Shown piece by piece: positions 6,768 to 15,071 of a stretch of DNA of 64,000 bases (its first letter is position 1; each line of letters begins with the position of its first letter). Source of the stretch: Acetobacteraceae bacterium. GTDB taxonomy: Bacteria; Pseudomonadota; Alphaproteobacteria; Acetobacterales; Acetobacteraceae. Below the pieces are notes generated by a model, which saw nothing but the letters and a program-made list of their open reading frames with translations, did no database searches and was not told where the DNA came from. The stretch lies in the NCBI GenBank assembly GCA_022842185.1, contig JALHQB010000012.1, positions 1-64,000 on the forward strand, given 5' to 3'. The translations under genes and the position numbers were made by a program.

Positions 6768-8393
6768 ATGCATACGACCCTGAGCCGCCGTCATCTCCTT
6801 GGCGGAGGAGCGGCCCTCGGCATGGCCGCAGTGCTCCCCTATGACCTCGCCCAGGCACAGGCGCCCGGCGGCCATCTGCGCGTCGGCATGACCGCATCCG
6901 CCGTGCCGCTGCCCAATGGCATGCCCGACCAGGGCGCCGAAGGGCATCGCTTCATGGGCATCACCCTCTACGACCACCTGGTCATGTGGGACCTGTCGAT
7001 CTCCGACCGGCCGGCGCCGCTGCGCCCGGGTCTTGCTTCGTCCTGGCGAGTCGATCCGGCCAATCCGAAGCGCTGGATCTTCACCATCCGTGAAGGCGTC
7101 AAGTTCCACGACGGCAAGATCCTCACCGCCGAGGACGTCGTCTTCTCCTACAACCGCGCCTTCAAGAACGACGCCCCGGAATACGACCCGCGCGGGTCCG
7201 CCCAGGTGCGCGGCCGCATGCCCACCCTGGTGAACTGGTACGCCGAAGGCCCCAACACCTTCATCATGGAAACGCGCACGGTCGACAGCCTGGTGCCCTA
7301 TGGCGCGACCTGGACCGGCATCACCCATCGCGCCGCCTGGGAAGCCGCCGGGCGTGACAATGACAAGTTCCTGACCCAGCCGGTCGGCACCGGCCCGTTC
7401 AAGCTTGAAGCATTCAACATCCGCGAACGCGCCATCCTGGTGCGCAATGCGGATTACTGGGAGACCTCGCGCATCCCCAAGGTCGCGCGAGTCACCCTGC
7501 TGCCGTTGCCCGAGGCCAATACCCGCGTCGCCGCCCTGCGGTCCAACCAGGTGGATTTCATCGAGGCCCCGCCGCCCGACGCCATTCCGTCCCTGCGCCA
7601 GGCCGGCTTCAACATCGTCACCAATCAGTACGGCCATAATTGGACCTGGCACTTCAACCGCAAGGAAGGTTCGCCTTGGAACGACGTGCGGGTGCGCCGT
7701 GCGGCGAACCTCGCGATCGACCGTTCCGGCATGAAGGACATGCTGGCCGGCACCATGTTGGAAGGCGGCGGGCTGATCCCGGTCGGCGGCCCGTGGAACC
7801 CGGTGCGCAGCCCGCGCCTGACCTACGATCAAGCGGCCGCACGCCGCCTGCTGACGGAAGCGGGCATCACGTCGCGCACGCCGCTGCGCACCAAGGTCGC
7901 GATCTCCTCCTCCGGCTCAGGCCAGATGCAGGTGCTGGCGATGAACGAAGCGCTGCAGCAGCAGCTTAAGGAAGTCGGCATCGAGATCACCTTCGAAGTG
8001 TTCGACTGGAACTCGCTGCTGGGCACCTGGCGCGAAGGGGCCGGCGCGGCATCGGTGCGCGGCTGCGATGCGATCAACATCTCCTACACCGCGCTCGACC
8101 CCTATTCGGCGATCGTGCGGCTGGTGAAGTCGGATCTCGCGCCGCCGGTCGCGAACAACTGGGGGTACTTCAACGACCCGACCTATGATGCGCTGATCAC
8201 CCGCATCTATGAGACCTTCGACATCGAAGCGCAGGACGCGCTGGTGAAGGAACTGCACGACAAGGTGCTGGACGACGCGATGTTCCTGTTCGTCGCGCAC
8301 GACATGAACCCGCGCGCGATGAGCCGCCGGGTGAACGGCTTCGTGCAGGCGCAGTCGTGGTTCCAGGACCTGACGCCGATCGCGGTGGGATAG
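6768..8393 (+). CDS. ABC transporter substrate-binding protein, SBP_bac_5 (DppA/OppA) family
   Basis: A 541-residue periplasmic binding protein of the peptide/nickel class. The N-terminus MHTTLSRRHLLGGGAALG has a twin-arginine-like motif and a hydrophobic stretch ending at an AQA cleavage site. The core has family motifs such as EGVKFHDGKILTAEDVVFSY and GTGPFKLEAF. No permease or ATPase gene adjoins it, so it is an orphan. It is closely related to the proteins at 19081 and 20980: all three share a starting block (RVGMTASAVPLPNGMP here), LPLPEANTRVAALRSNQVD and a C-terminal HDMNPRAMSRRVNGFVQAQ block. The start at 6768 is preferred over an in-frame ATG at 6729 because it precedes the signal peptide and follows GCGGAG. 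Ligand unknown. Confidence 0.87.
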   Translation: MHTTLSRRHLLGGGAALGMAAVLPYDLAQAQAPGGHLRVGMTASAVPLPNGMPDQGAEGHRFMGITLYDHLVMWDLSISDRPAPLRPGLASSWRVDPANPKRWIFTIREGVKFHDGKILTAEDVVFSYNRAFKNDAPEYDPRGSAQVRGRMPTLVNWYAEGPNTFIMETRTVDSLVPYGATWTGITHRAAWEAAGRDNDKFLTQPVGTGPFKLEAFNIRERAILVRNADYWETSRIPKVARVTLLPLPEANTRVAALRSNQVDFIEAPPPDAIPSLRQAGFNIVTNQYGHNWTWHFNRKEGSPWNDVRVRRAANLAIDRSGMKDMLAGTMLEGGGLIPVGGPWNPVRSPRLTYDQAAARRLLTEAGITSRTPLRTKVAISSSGSGQMQVLAMNEALQQQLKEVGIEITFEVFDWNSLLGTWREGAGAASVRGCDAINISYTALDPYSAIVRLVKSDLAPPVANNWGYFNDPTYDALITRIYETFDIEAQDALVKELHDKVLDDAMFLFVAHDMNPRAMSRRVNGFVQAQSWFQDLTPIAVG

Positions 8394-8473
8394 AGGGCGC
8401 CGCAAATCAACGGTGGTGCGAACGTCCGCGCCAACGGCAGGTGGAGGAGCGCTACGTGTACTGATGTTGCTCC

Positions 8474-8553
8474 TTGGAGAGGGGCGTCGCCCCTCTCCAA
8501 ACCTCACCCCACCAAAGGCTTAAGGCCTTTGGAAACCTCAACTTTGGTGCTGA
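8474..8553 (+). repeat. Two-hairpin 3' repeat, family A copy 3
   Basis: Nearly identical to the copy at 2229: hairpin 1 at 8474-8500, CACCCCA linker, hairpin 2 at 8512-8532 (CCAAAGGC / GCCTTTGG), tail CTCAACTTTGGTGCTGAAC. It lies 80 bases after the stop of the upstream binding-protein gene and reads with it. Confidence 0.8.
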
Positions 8554-8630
8554 ACGCCGGACGTCGGTGCCAAGCTATATGCCCCATTCTTGGCCTTTGA
8601 CCGGGCGAGAAACGCCCCGCGTGACAAGCG

Positions 8631-8699
8631 CCAAGATCCCGCGGTCCAGGGACCCGTTGGTCCCTGGCGGGGTGGCTTGGAGGGGCAGCGCCCCTCCAA
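8631..8699 (-). repeat. Two-hairpin 3' repeat, family A copy 4 (inverted)
   Basis: Reads on the minus strand toward the end of the histidine kinase gene. Hairpin 1 is 8677-8699 (TTGGAGGGGC / GCCCCTCCAA), hairpin 2 is 8646-8667 (CCAGGGACC / GGTCCCTGG, perfect). The A-T pair inside hairpin 2 replaces the G-C pair found in the copy at 23155, a compensatory double change. Confidence 0.78.
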
Positions 8700-8864
8700 T
8701 CTTCGCGCACATGGACCGACGCCCCTCCGTCACATTGGTGATGTCTGCCGGAATGCCAGGTCCGGTACCCAAAGCCGGCGGCGCCTGTCGCTTTCAGCGC
8801 TGGTTTGGGGGTTCCGCATCGGCAGTCATTCAGACTGCGGATATATGCCGAACCCATGGTCAGA
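8700..8864. other. Spacer between family A repeat and histidine kinase stop
   Basis: Remainder of the 471-base gap between the convergent binding-protein and histidine kinase genes. I see no gene, promoter or repeat here beyond short imperfect inverted repeats. It separates this repeat from the kinase stop by 165 bases, whereas most copies lie within 20 bases of a stop codon. Confidence 0.4.
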
Positions 8865-10235
8865 TCATCGCCCTTTGCCGGTCGATGACCCAATCCGTTG
8901 GGATACGGCGCCTTGATGTGCCCCCTGCATACGAGACATCCGGGCTTCCCCCGCCACCGGCAGGACCAGCCGAGCGCAAAGTCCGCCGGACGGGGCTGCG
9001 GTCAGCATGATGTCGCCCCCATAGAGGGAGGCCCGATCCGCGACGATGGCAAGGCCCAGGCCGTGACCAGGCTTGGCCTCGTCCAACCGCACCCCACGCC
9101 GCAAAAGCTCCGCTCGATCCGCCTCGGGGATGCCGGGGCCGTCGTCACAGACCTCGACGACCAGAACACCGCCGGCTTGCCGCGCGGCGATCTCGACGCT
9201 TGCCTCGGCCCATTTCACGGCATTCTCGGCGAGGTTGCCGATCATCTCGGCAAGATCCTCCGCATCGCCCCGGAAGGCGGGGTTGCCCTCAACCCGAATG
9301 GCGAGCGCAACACCGCGCCGCCGCGCCTCCGGCGTCAGCACCAGTGCGATGTCATCGAGCACCGGCCCCACCGGGGTCGGGCCCTGCTGGACGAGCCCCG
9401 CCCCCGCCGCGCGTGAACGCTTGAGGTGCCATTGGATCATCTGCTCCATGCGGGCGATCAGCAGCGCGTCCTCCGGCTGCGCCCGGTTCGCGAGGACAGC
9501 GAGCGGAGTCTTGAGCGCATGCGCCAAATCGCCGGCCTGGGCGCGGGTGCGTTCCAGTGTGGCCGCATTCGTGGCCAGCAGATGGTCGAGTTCCGCCGCA
9601 AGGGGCATCAATTCCGCCGCCCTGGGTGGGGGCAGGCGTTCGGCCTCCCCGCCGCGGATGCGAGCGACCGCCCGGACGAAGCGCGAGAGTTCGACCAGGC
9701 CCGTACGCACTGCCAACAATTGCGCCACGACGAGTGCGAGGCCCAGCACCGCGAGCGACCAGCCCAGCGGGCCGCGGACCGATGCGAGTTCGCGGTCGCG
9801 CTCGGCGGCCGGCAGCGTCACGGTGACAAACAGGGGGCGACCGTCGCCCGGGGCGGTAAACGCCTCGCGATGCGCCATCAGCGCCGCACCGCCGGGACCG
9901 AGCGGGGCGGCGCCATCTCGCCCCAGATCGCCCGTCAGCAGCGCCGGCGCACGGGCCAGCACCGCGCTCCCATCGGCGACCTGCCAGTAGAAGCCGGCCA
10001 AGGGTTGCTCGAACCGCGGATCGGCCGGCGGCGGGGCAACGCTGAAACCGCCGCGCTGATCCCAGTCGGCGGCGGCCATGATGCCGCGCGCATCGGCGAC
10101 CAACTCCGCGGTCAGGCGCCGTGTCACGAAGCCTTCCAACAAGGCCGAGAGCACGAACCACGACAGCCCGAGCGCCAGCAGGGTCAGCACGCCCGATGCC
10201 AGCAGCAGCCGGCCGCGGATGGAGGCGGGCTTCAT
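8865..10235 (-). CDS. Two-component sensor histidine kinase (PhoQ/EnvZ-like)
   Basis: A 456-residue inner-membrane kinase. TM1 lies at about residues 9-32, a periplasmic sensor loop at 33-155, TM2 at about 157-176, then a HAMP-like linker. The phospho-acceptor His239 is in DLAHALKTPLAVL, the N box is NLAENAVKWA, and the G boxes are DDGPGIPE and GHGLGLAI. The last 30 residues (after LVLPVAGEA) are an unconserved extension. It overlaps the response regulator stop by 4 bases (ATGA), so the pair is coupled. A PepSY-like secreted peptide gene is coupled upstream, the usual arrangement for PhoPQ-like systems sensing cations, antimicrobial peptides or envelope stress. The actual signal is unknown. 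Confidence 0.9.
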   Translation of the reverse strand: MKPASIRGRLLLASGVLTLLALGLSWFVLSALLEGFVTRRLTAELVADARGIMAAADWDQRGGFSVAPPPADPRFEQPLAGFYWQVADGSAVLARAPALLTGDLGRDGAAPLGPGGAALMAHREAFTAPGDGRPLFVTVTLPAAERDRELASVRGPLGWSLAVLGLALVVAQLLAVRTGLVELSRFVRAVARIRGGEAERLPPPRAAELMPLAAELDHLLATNAATLERTRAQAGDLAHALKTPLAVLANRAQPEDALLIARMEQMIQWHLKRSRAAGAGLVQQGPTPVGPVLDDIALVLTPEARRRGVALAIRVEGNPAFRGDAEDLAEMIGNLAENAVKWAEASVEIAARQAGGVLVVEVCDDGPGIPEADRAELLRRGVRLDEAKPGHGLGLAIVADRASLYGGDIMLTAAPSGGLCARLVLPVAGEARMSRMQGAHQGAVSQRIGSSTGKGR

Positions 10236-10900
10236 ACCGGATCGTGGGGCAGCAGCCGATAACCCTCGCCACGCCGCATCTCGATTCGGCCCTCGCCGAT
10301 CTTGCGGCGCAGCCGGCCGATGACGACTTCCAGCGAGCGGAAATCGCGGTCCGCATCCCGGTCGTACATCTGCTCGGACAGCTCCGTCCGGCTTACGACC
10401 TTGCCCTGATGGAGCATGAAGAAGCGCAGCAGCCGCGCCTCGAAGGCGGTCAGCCGGACGGCCATCCCATCCAGCGTGACCAGCCCGGTGGCGGTGTCAT
10501 ACACCAGCGCCCCGGCCGTGAGTTCGGCCGTCGCGTGCCCCGCCGCGCGCCGCAGCAGGCTGGAGAGGCGCAGGATCACCTCCTCCATGCGGAAGGGCTT
10601 CAGCACGTAATCGTCCGCCCCGGCACGGAATCCGGCCACCTTATCCGCCCATTCGCCGCGTGCGGTCAGAATCAGAACGGGGAAGGCAAGCCCAGCCCCA
10701 CGCCAACGCCGCAATACTTCGATACCCGGAAGCTTGGGCAGGCCGAGGTCGAGCACCGCCGCCGCGCAGCCCCCTGTGGCGCCAAGGAACTCACCCTCCT
10801 CCCCGTCATGGGAGAGATCGACGGCAAAACCGGCCTGGTCCAGCGCCCGGGCGATCTGCGCGGCCAGGTCGCGGTCATCCTCAACGACGAGAATCCTCAC
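10232..10900 (-). CDS. OmpR/PhoP family response regulator
   Basis: A 222-residue regulator. The receiver domain (1-115) has the acidic pocket EDD at 7-9, phospho-acceptor Asp51 in LDLGLPKLPG, and Lys101 in YVLKPF. A winged-helix DNA-binding domain follows (about 125-220: LTAFEARLLRFFMLHQGKVV, then RSLEVVIGRLRRKI). It overlaps the partner kinase by 4 bases downstream and the PepSY-like gene by 4 bases upstream, forming a three-gene operon read leftward. It probably autoregulates and controls envelope genes. Which neighbours it controls cannot be seen. Confidence 0.92.
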   Translation of the reverse strand: MRILVVEDDRDLAAQIARALDQAGFAVDLSHDGEEGEFLGATGGCAAAVLDLGLPKLPGIEVLRRWRGAGLAFPVLILTARGEWADKVAGFRAGADDYVLKPFRMEEVILRLSSLLRRAAGHATAELTAGALVYDTATGLVTLDGMAVRLTAFEARLLRFFMLHQGKVVSRTELSEQMYDRDADRDFRSLEVVIGRLRRKIGEGRIEMRRGEGYRLLPHDPV

Positions 10901-11196
10901 CTCGCGCTGCCGGGCAGGATGCGCGCATCGCTCTGGCCGACGCCATCCACCTCGAGGAAGCGGCAGCCGGGCCCGGTCAGTCGAAGACGCAGAACATTGC
11001 CCGACGGCGTGCGCCAGCGCAGTTCCTGCACCAGCCCGTCATCGCGGTCGCGCATCGCCAGGGCCTCCCCGCGGTAACGGCCGGCGGCACAGGCGAGCGC
11101 CGCCTCGGGCGCCATGGCCACGGCATCGTCGGGCGGGTCTGCGCGAGCGGAGGTAACGAACGCAATCAGCATGGCGACGGCAAGGGTGCAGCGCAT
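10897..11196 (-). CDS. Small secreted PepSY-like protein coupled to the two-component system
   Basis: A 99-residue protein with a signal peptide (MRCTLAVAMLIAFVTSARA, cleavage near residue 19) and a short periplasmic domain resembling PepSY (RYRGEALAMRDRDDGLVQE, RTPSGNVLRLRL, FLEVDGVGQ). PepSY proteins commonly sit first in PhoPQ-like operons and are thought to modulate the sensor or periplasmic proteases. The stop overlaps the response regulator start by 4 bases. The ATG at 11196 follows AAGGG at good spacing; an in-frame ATG at 11214 would add six residues. The PepSY assignment rests on pattern and context, since the domain is short and diverged. Confidence 0.65.
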   Translation of the reverse strand: MRCTLAVAMLIAFVTSARADPPDDAVAMAPEAALACAAGRYRGEALAMRDRDDGLVQELRWRTPSGNVLRLRLTGPGCRFLEVDGVGQSDARILPGSAR

Positions 11197-11304
11197 GAAG
11201 CCCTTATACCGCATGTGGCTCAACGCAAACCAAATGGTCCGGTTACGCGACGGTTTGCAGTGGGTCAGGCAAGCGCAGATCTCGACAACAGCGAGAGACC
11301 TGCC

Positions 11305-12318
11305 ATGAGCGCGCCACGCCGAGACCCGCCCCCCATGACCGATCCCGTCGCGACCGGAAGCGATGCCCGCCTGCCTACCATCGCCCTGTTGCGCGCCGCA
11401 GCACCTGTGCTGCGCCGGGTCGCCCGGCCGGTCCTGGCGGGCTGGCTGCTGATCGCGGGGATCGCGGCACTCTCGCCTTCCATCGGCTGGATGGGCAAGC
11501 AGGTGGTGGACGGTCTGGAAGCGGCCGAGTTCGGACTGGCGGGTCTGCTGCTGACGAATGGATGGGCCTTCGGGCTGCTGTTCACCGCGTTGACGATGCT
11601 GGAGATCGCCGACAAGCCGGTCGGCAAATGGATCGAATCGCGCCTCGTGATCGAGCTGCAGAACACCTACCTCGCCGCCCGCCGCGCAGCGCATGCGACC
11701 GATGACGCAGCGCTGATGCTCTATGGGGCGGAGGAAGCCAAGCGCGGCCTGAAAATCCTGATCGATGACGTGCCGAAGCTGGTCTTCACCCTGGCCTCAG
11801 TCAGCATTTGGCAAATGGCCCTGGCGCCGGAATGGCTGCCCTTCATGATGGTGGCGGTGCTGCCCGCGATGCTGTGGCTGTGGGTGCTCTCGCGCCCGGT
11901 GCAGTCGCATGCGCTGCACGCGCTGGACGCCCAGATGGAGATCGCCGGAGCCACGACCCGGGACCGGGCCGCCCATCTCTCCTCGCAGCAGGGACGCTGG
12001 ATGCGCGCCAGCATCTTCATCGACCTGTTCAAGGGGCTCGGCGAGAGCGGCCTGGTGTGGATGATCTGGGCCAGCTTCGTGACGTCGGTCCTGACGGTGC
12101 TGCTGCTGGTGCCCGACAGCGCGTTGGGCCGCCAGATGTCCCCGGGCGAGTTCATCGTGACCATGGTCAACCTCGGACTTTTCGTCGATCCCTTGGCCAA
12201 GCTGGGCAAGATCGTGATGCATTTCTCGCAGTCGCGGCCGGCGCTGGCCCATGCCCTCGGCCTCGTCCCCAACCTCAATGAAGCCCGAACGGTGCCGTTT
12301 CGGCCGGGTTCGGCGTGA
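11305..12318 (+). CDS. ABC-exporter-like membrane protein without ATPase domain
   Basis: A 337-residue protein with about six membrane segments (roughly 42-60, 78-98, 155-175, 176-197, 250-270, 282-300). Their spacing, with long cytoplasmic loops between segments 2-3 and 4-5 and the SRPALAHALGLVP end where exporters lead into the nucleotide-binding domain, resembles the type IV ABC exporter transmembrane domain. No Walker A, signature or Walker B motif exists in it or beside it. It is divergent from the two-component operon and followed 46 bases later by a secreted PepSY-like protein, so it may belong to the same stress response. ATG 11335 is an alternative start. Function not established. 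Confidence 0.6.
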   Translation: MSAPRRDPPPMTDPVATGSDARLPTIALLRAAAPVLRRVARPVLAGWLLIAGIAALSPSIGWMGKQVVDGLEAAEFGLAGLLLTNGWAFGLLFTALTMLEIADKPVGKWIESRLVIELQNTYLAARRAAHATDDAALMLYGAEEAKRGLKILIDDVPKLVFTLASVSIWQMALAPEWLPFMMVAVLPAMLWLWVLSRPVQSHALHALDAQMEIAGATTRDRAAHLSSQQGRWMRASIFIDLFKGLGESGLVWMIWASFVTSVLTVLLLVPDSALGRQMSPGEFIVTMVNLGLFVDPLAKLGKIVMHFSQSRPALAHALGLVPNLNEARTVPFRPGSA

Positions 12319-12364
12319 CCCTGGCACAAGCATGCCGTCACCAGCACCATCCAGGAGAATATCC

Positions 12365-13204
12365 ATGCGACGTTTCCTCACCACGCTCATGCTCTCGACC
12401 GCCCTGGCCGGCCCGCTTGCCGCACAGGAGGCGCGGGTCGATGGCACGGTGGCCGAGGTGTTCGGCCGCCAAGCCATCATCACCGCGCCCGAGGGTCGCA
12501 TTCTCGTGGCCCTGCCCGACGGCGTGGCCGCCCCCGCGCCCGGCACCCGTGTCGAGTTGCGCGGTACCCGCAGCGGCGACAGCTTCGCCGCAACTGCGCT
12601 CAACATCGCCGGCGTCGCGCCCACCGGCGCGGGCGAGGTCGCCCTGCCGGTCGAAATGCGCGGTTTGGGGCTGACCGAGGTGCGGACCCGCACCGAACGC
12701 GGCCGCCGTGGTGAGCGCGAGATCGACATCCACGCCCGCATGCCGGGCGGCGGCTGGCTGCTGGCCGAGATCCGCGATGGCCGGCTGGTCGAAGTCAAGA
12801 CCGACGGGACGGCCATGCCGCAGCCGCTGGTGGAGAGGCTGCTGCCGGCCGGTATCCGAGGCGACCGGAGTTTCGCCGGCCTCACCCGCATCACGGACAT
12901 CGACATCGACCGTGACGGCGAGATCGAGGTCAAGGGACTGGATGAAGCGGGCATGCGCATCGAGATCGAATATGCGCCGGGCGGAGCAATGATCAGCTTC
13001 GAACGTGAGCGCGACGATCGCCGCTCCCTGCCCGTCGCGACAGCCCGCGCGCGGCTGAACGAACTTGGCTATCGGCAGATCGGCTTCGTGGATCGCACCG
13101 GGCGCCACAATCGCGCCTTGGCGACCAACACCTACGGCGAATGGGTTGAAGTGCGGCTCGATGAGCAGGGCCGCGTGGACCGCGAGCGCCGCTGGGACCG
13201 CTGA
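12365..13204 (+). CDS. Secreted protein with PepSY-like C-terminal region
   Basis: A 279-residue exported protein. The signal peptide is MRRFLTTLMLSTALAGPLAA (cleavage near residue 20-21). Residues 22-95 look like a small beta-barrel (VDGTVAEVFGRQAIITAPEG, RVELRGTRSG). The centre is charged (IDIDRDGEIEVKGLDEAGM), and the C-terminal 50 residues (ARARLNELGYRQIGFVDRTG, then EWVEVRLDEQGRV) resemble a PepSY/DUF2874-like repeat. It follows the ATPase-less exporter-like gene by 46 bases, starts after CCAGGAGAATATCC, and is probably co-transcribed with it. It may be a periplasmic partner of the nearby two-component system. Function not recognised. Confidence 0.65.
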   Translation: MRRFLTTLMLSTALAGPLAAQEARVDGTVAEVFGRQAIITAPEGRILVALPDGVAAPAPGTRVELRGTRSGDSFAATALNIAGVAPTGAGEVALPVEMRGLGLTEVRTRTERGRRGEREIDIHARMPGGGWLLAEIRDGRLVEVKTDGTAMPQPLVERLLPAGIRGDRSFAGLTRITDIDIDRDGEIEVKGLDEAGMRIEIEYAPGGAMISFERERDDRRSLPVATARARLNELGYRQIGFVDRTGRHNRALATNTYGEWVEVRLDEQGRVDRERRWDR

Positions 13205-13296
13205 TCTCTAGCGGGGCCGCGGAGGCGTACCGTCGGCAAGAAGCCAGGCAAACGGGGGGGTCTGCCCGCGTTGTCTGGGGGTCCGGAAAGAACGAC

Positions 13297-13327
13297 TACC
13301 AGCGGTCACGTCCCTTGGCCGCTGGTA
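13297..13327. terminator. Bidirectional hairpin between convergent genes
   Basis: TACCAGCGG (13297-13305) pairs perfectly with CCGCTGGTA (13319-13327) around a 13-base loop, midway between the converging stops at 13204 and 13342. No clear T-run follows on either strand, so factor-independent termination is only probable. Confidence 0.4.
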
Positions 13328-13341
13328 TCATGCCTGGGCGT

Positions 13342-14172
13342 TCAGCTGCGCGCGCCGATCAACCGCCGGCGCAGGCGTGACGACAGGAAGTCGATCGCCG
13401 CGACGGTGATGATCATCAGGATGATGATGAACGCCACCTCGTCCCAATGGCGGACGCGAATGCGCTCGGCGATCTGCAATCCGATGCCGCCGGCGCCGAC
13501 CACGCCGAGGATGGTGGCGGAGCGCGTGTTGCTCTCGAAGAAATACAGTGCCTGCGCCAGCATCACCGGCGCGACCTGCGGCAGGATGCCGAAGCGGATG
13601 GCGGCAAGCCGCCCGCCGCCGGCGGCGATGACGCCTTCGGCCTGCTTCTTCTCGGCGTTCTCGATGGCTTCGGCATACAGCTTCGCCAGCACCGCAATGT
13701 CCGCGGTGAAGATCGCCAGCACGCCGGCCAGCGGCCCGAGACCCACGGCGCGCACATAGGCCAGCGCCCAGATCAACTGATCGACGCCGCGGAACCCATC
13801 CAGCACCCGGCGCAGCGAAAAGCGGAACAGGATGTTGGTCACAATGTTCCGCGCGCCCATCAGCCCCAGCGGCACGGCGACGATCGCCGCCAGGAAGGTG
13901 CCGAGGAAGGCCATGGCGACGCTCTCGGCCATGCCCTTGAGGATCTCGACCCACAATTCGCCGGGCGAGGGGGGAACCATCAGCCGCACGATGGTGCCCA
14001 GGCCCGACAGCCCGTTCCACAACCGCTGCGGCGTGAAGTCGAACCACCACAACGAAGTCACCAGCCAGGCCGCGAAGGCCATCCAGCCCGCCACGCGCAT
14101 GGCGCGGCGCGCGGGCGATACGCCGAACGCCGCGGGCATGCGTTGGCGCCACTGCGCAACATCGGGGGTCAT
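13342..14172 (-). CDS. phnE: Phosphonate-type ABC transporter permease PhnE (second copy)
   Basis: A 276-residue inner-membrane permease with a BPD_transp_1 domain. The PhnE-specific cytoplasmic loop is clear: EAIENAEKKQAEGVIAAGGG, then ILPQVAPVMLAQALYFFESN, SATILGVVGAGGIG and a C-terminal basic end. Last gene of a leftward five-gene operon (phnC, phnD, phnD, phnE, phnE), its ATG overlapping the previous phnE stop by 4 bases. Two different PhnE permeases most likely form a heterodimeric channel for phosphonate, phosphate esters or phosphite. No C-P lyase or phosphonatase gene is present in the window, so the substrate is open. Confidence 0.9.
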   Translation of the reverse strand: MTPDVAQWRQRMPAAFGVSPARRAMRVAGWMAFAAWLVTSLWWFDFTPQRLWNGLSGLGTIVRLMVPPSPGELWVEILKGMAESVAMAFLGTFLAAIVAVPLGLMGARNIVTNILFRFSLRRVLDGFRGVDQLIWALAYVRAVGLGPLAGVLAIFTADIAVLAKLYAEAIENAEKKQAEGVIAAGGGRLAAIRFGILPQVAPVMLAQALYFFESNTRSATILGVVGAGGIGLQIAERIRVRHWDEVAFIIILMIITVAAIDFLSSRLRRRLIGARS

Positions 14173-15071
14173 CGCGCGGCCTCCAGCCGGCCGATCGCAG
14201 CGTGGCGCAGGCGTTCCGACACCAAGTCCAGCACCGAGACGGTGATGATGACCAGCAGCACGATGGCGCTGATCTCCTCGTAATAGTTAAAGGCGATCAC
14301 CTTGTAGAGTTCCTCGCCGATGCCGCCCGCGCCGACGAAGCCGATGACACTCGCCGAGCGGATGTTCACCTCGAAGCGCAGCAGCAGATAGGAGATGAGG
14401 TTCGGCAGCACCTGTGGCAGCACCGCGAAGCGGCAGCCATGCAGCCAGGACCCGCCGGCGCTCTGCACCCCTTCCCAGGATTTCAGGTCGGCATTCTCGA
14501 TCGCTTCTGCGAACAGCTTGCCGTTGGCGCCGGCCGAATGCAGCGCGATGGCCAGGATGCCGGCAAGCGGACCGATGCCGAAGGCCCAGACGAAGATCAG
14601 CGCATAGACGATCTCGGGCACTGTCCGCAGCGCTTCCAGCGTGCGGCGTGCGAGCTGGTAGGCGAGCGGCGATGGCGTGATGTTGCGCGCCGCCGGGAAC
14701 GCCATCACCAGCGCGGCGGCCGAACCCATGAGCGTGGCGAGCGCCGCCATGTTCGCGGTCTCGATGATCAGCAGCGACCATTCGGGCAGCCGGTACATCC
14801 AGAAGGCCAGCGAGCCTTCAGTCTCGGCATCTGCGAATAGCGCGTCCCAGCGCAGGTCGGGCAGGATTCGGATGAAGTACTCGCCGATGCGCGGCAGCCC
14901 GGCCCACAGCGTCGCGGGATAGGCCTCGCTGACCCAGGCCGCCGTCAGCAGGCAGGCAAGCAGGATGGCGCCGCCCAGCAGCGCCTGTATGCGCTTCTGC
15001 CGGCGTGCGGCCAGGAAGGCTTCCTCCCCGCGGATCACCGCGGGGAGGCCGGTGGCGTAGGATGCCCTCAC
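14169..15071 (-). CDS. phnE: Phosphonate-type ABC transporter permease PhnE (first copy)
   Basis: A 300-residue permease, paralogue of the downstream one. Family features include EAIENADLKSWEGVQSAGGS, VLPQVLPNLISYLLLRFEVN and SASVIGFVGAGGIGEELYKV. An additional N-terminal segment and a membrane-proximal loop (LPDLRWDALFADAETEGSLA) make it longer than its partner, as in many PhnE1/PhnE2 pairs. Its start overlaps the end of the preceding phnD by 4 bases (ATGA) and its end overlaps the next phnE by 4 bases, so translation of the three is coupled. Confidence 0.9.
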   Translation of the reverse strand: MRASYATGLPAVIRGEEAFLAARRQKRIQALLGGAILLACLLTAAWVSEAYPATLWAGLPRIGEYFIRILPDLRWDALFADAETEGSLAFWMYRLPEWSLLIIETANMAALATLMGSAAALVMAFPAARNITPSPLAYQLARRTLEALRTVPEIVYALIFVWAFGIGPLAGILAIALHSAGANGKLFAEAIENADLKSWEGVQSAGGSWLHGCRFAVLPQVLPNLISYLLLRFEVNIRSASVIGFVGAGGIGEELYKVIAFNYYEEISAIVLLVIITVSVLDLVSERLRHAAIGRLEAAR

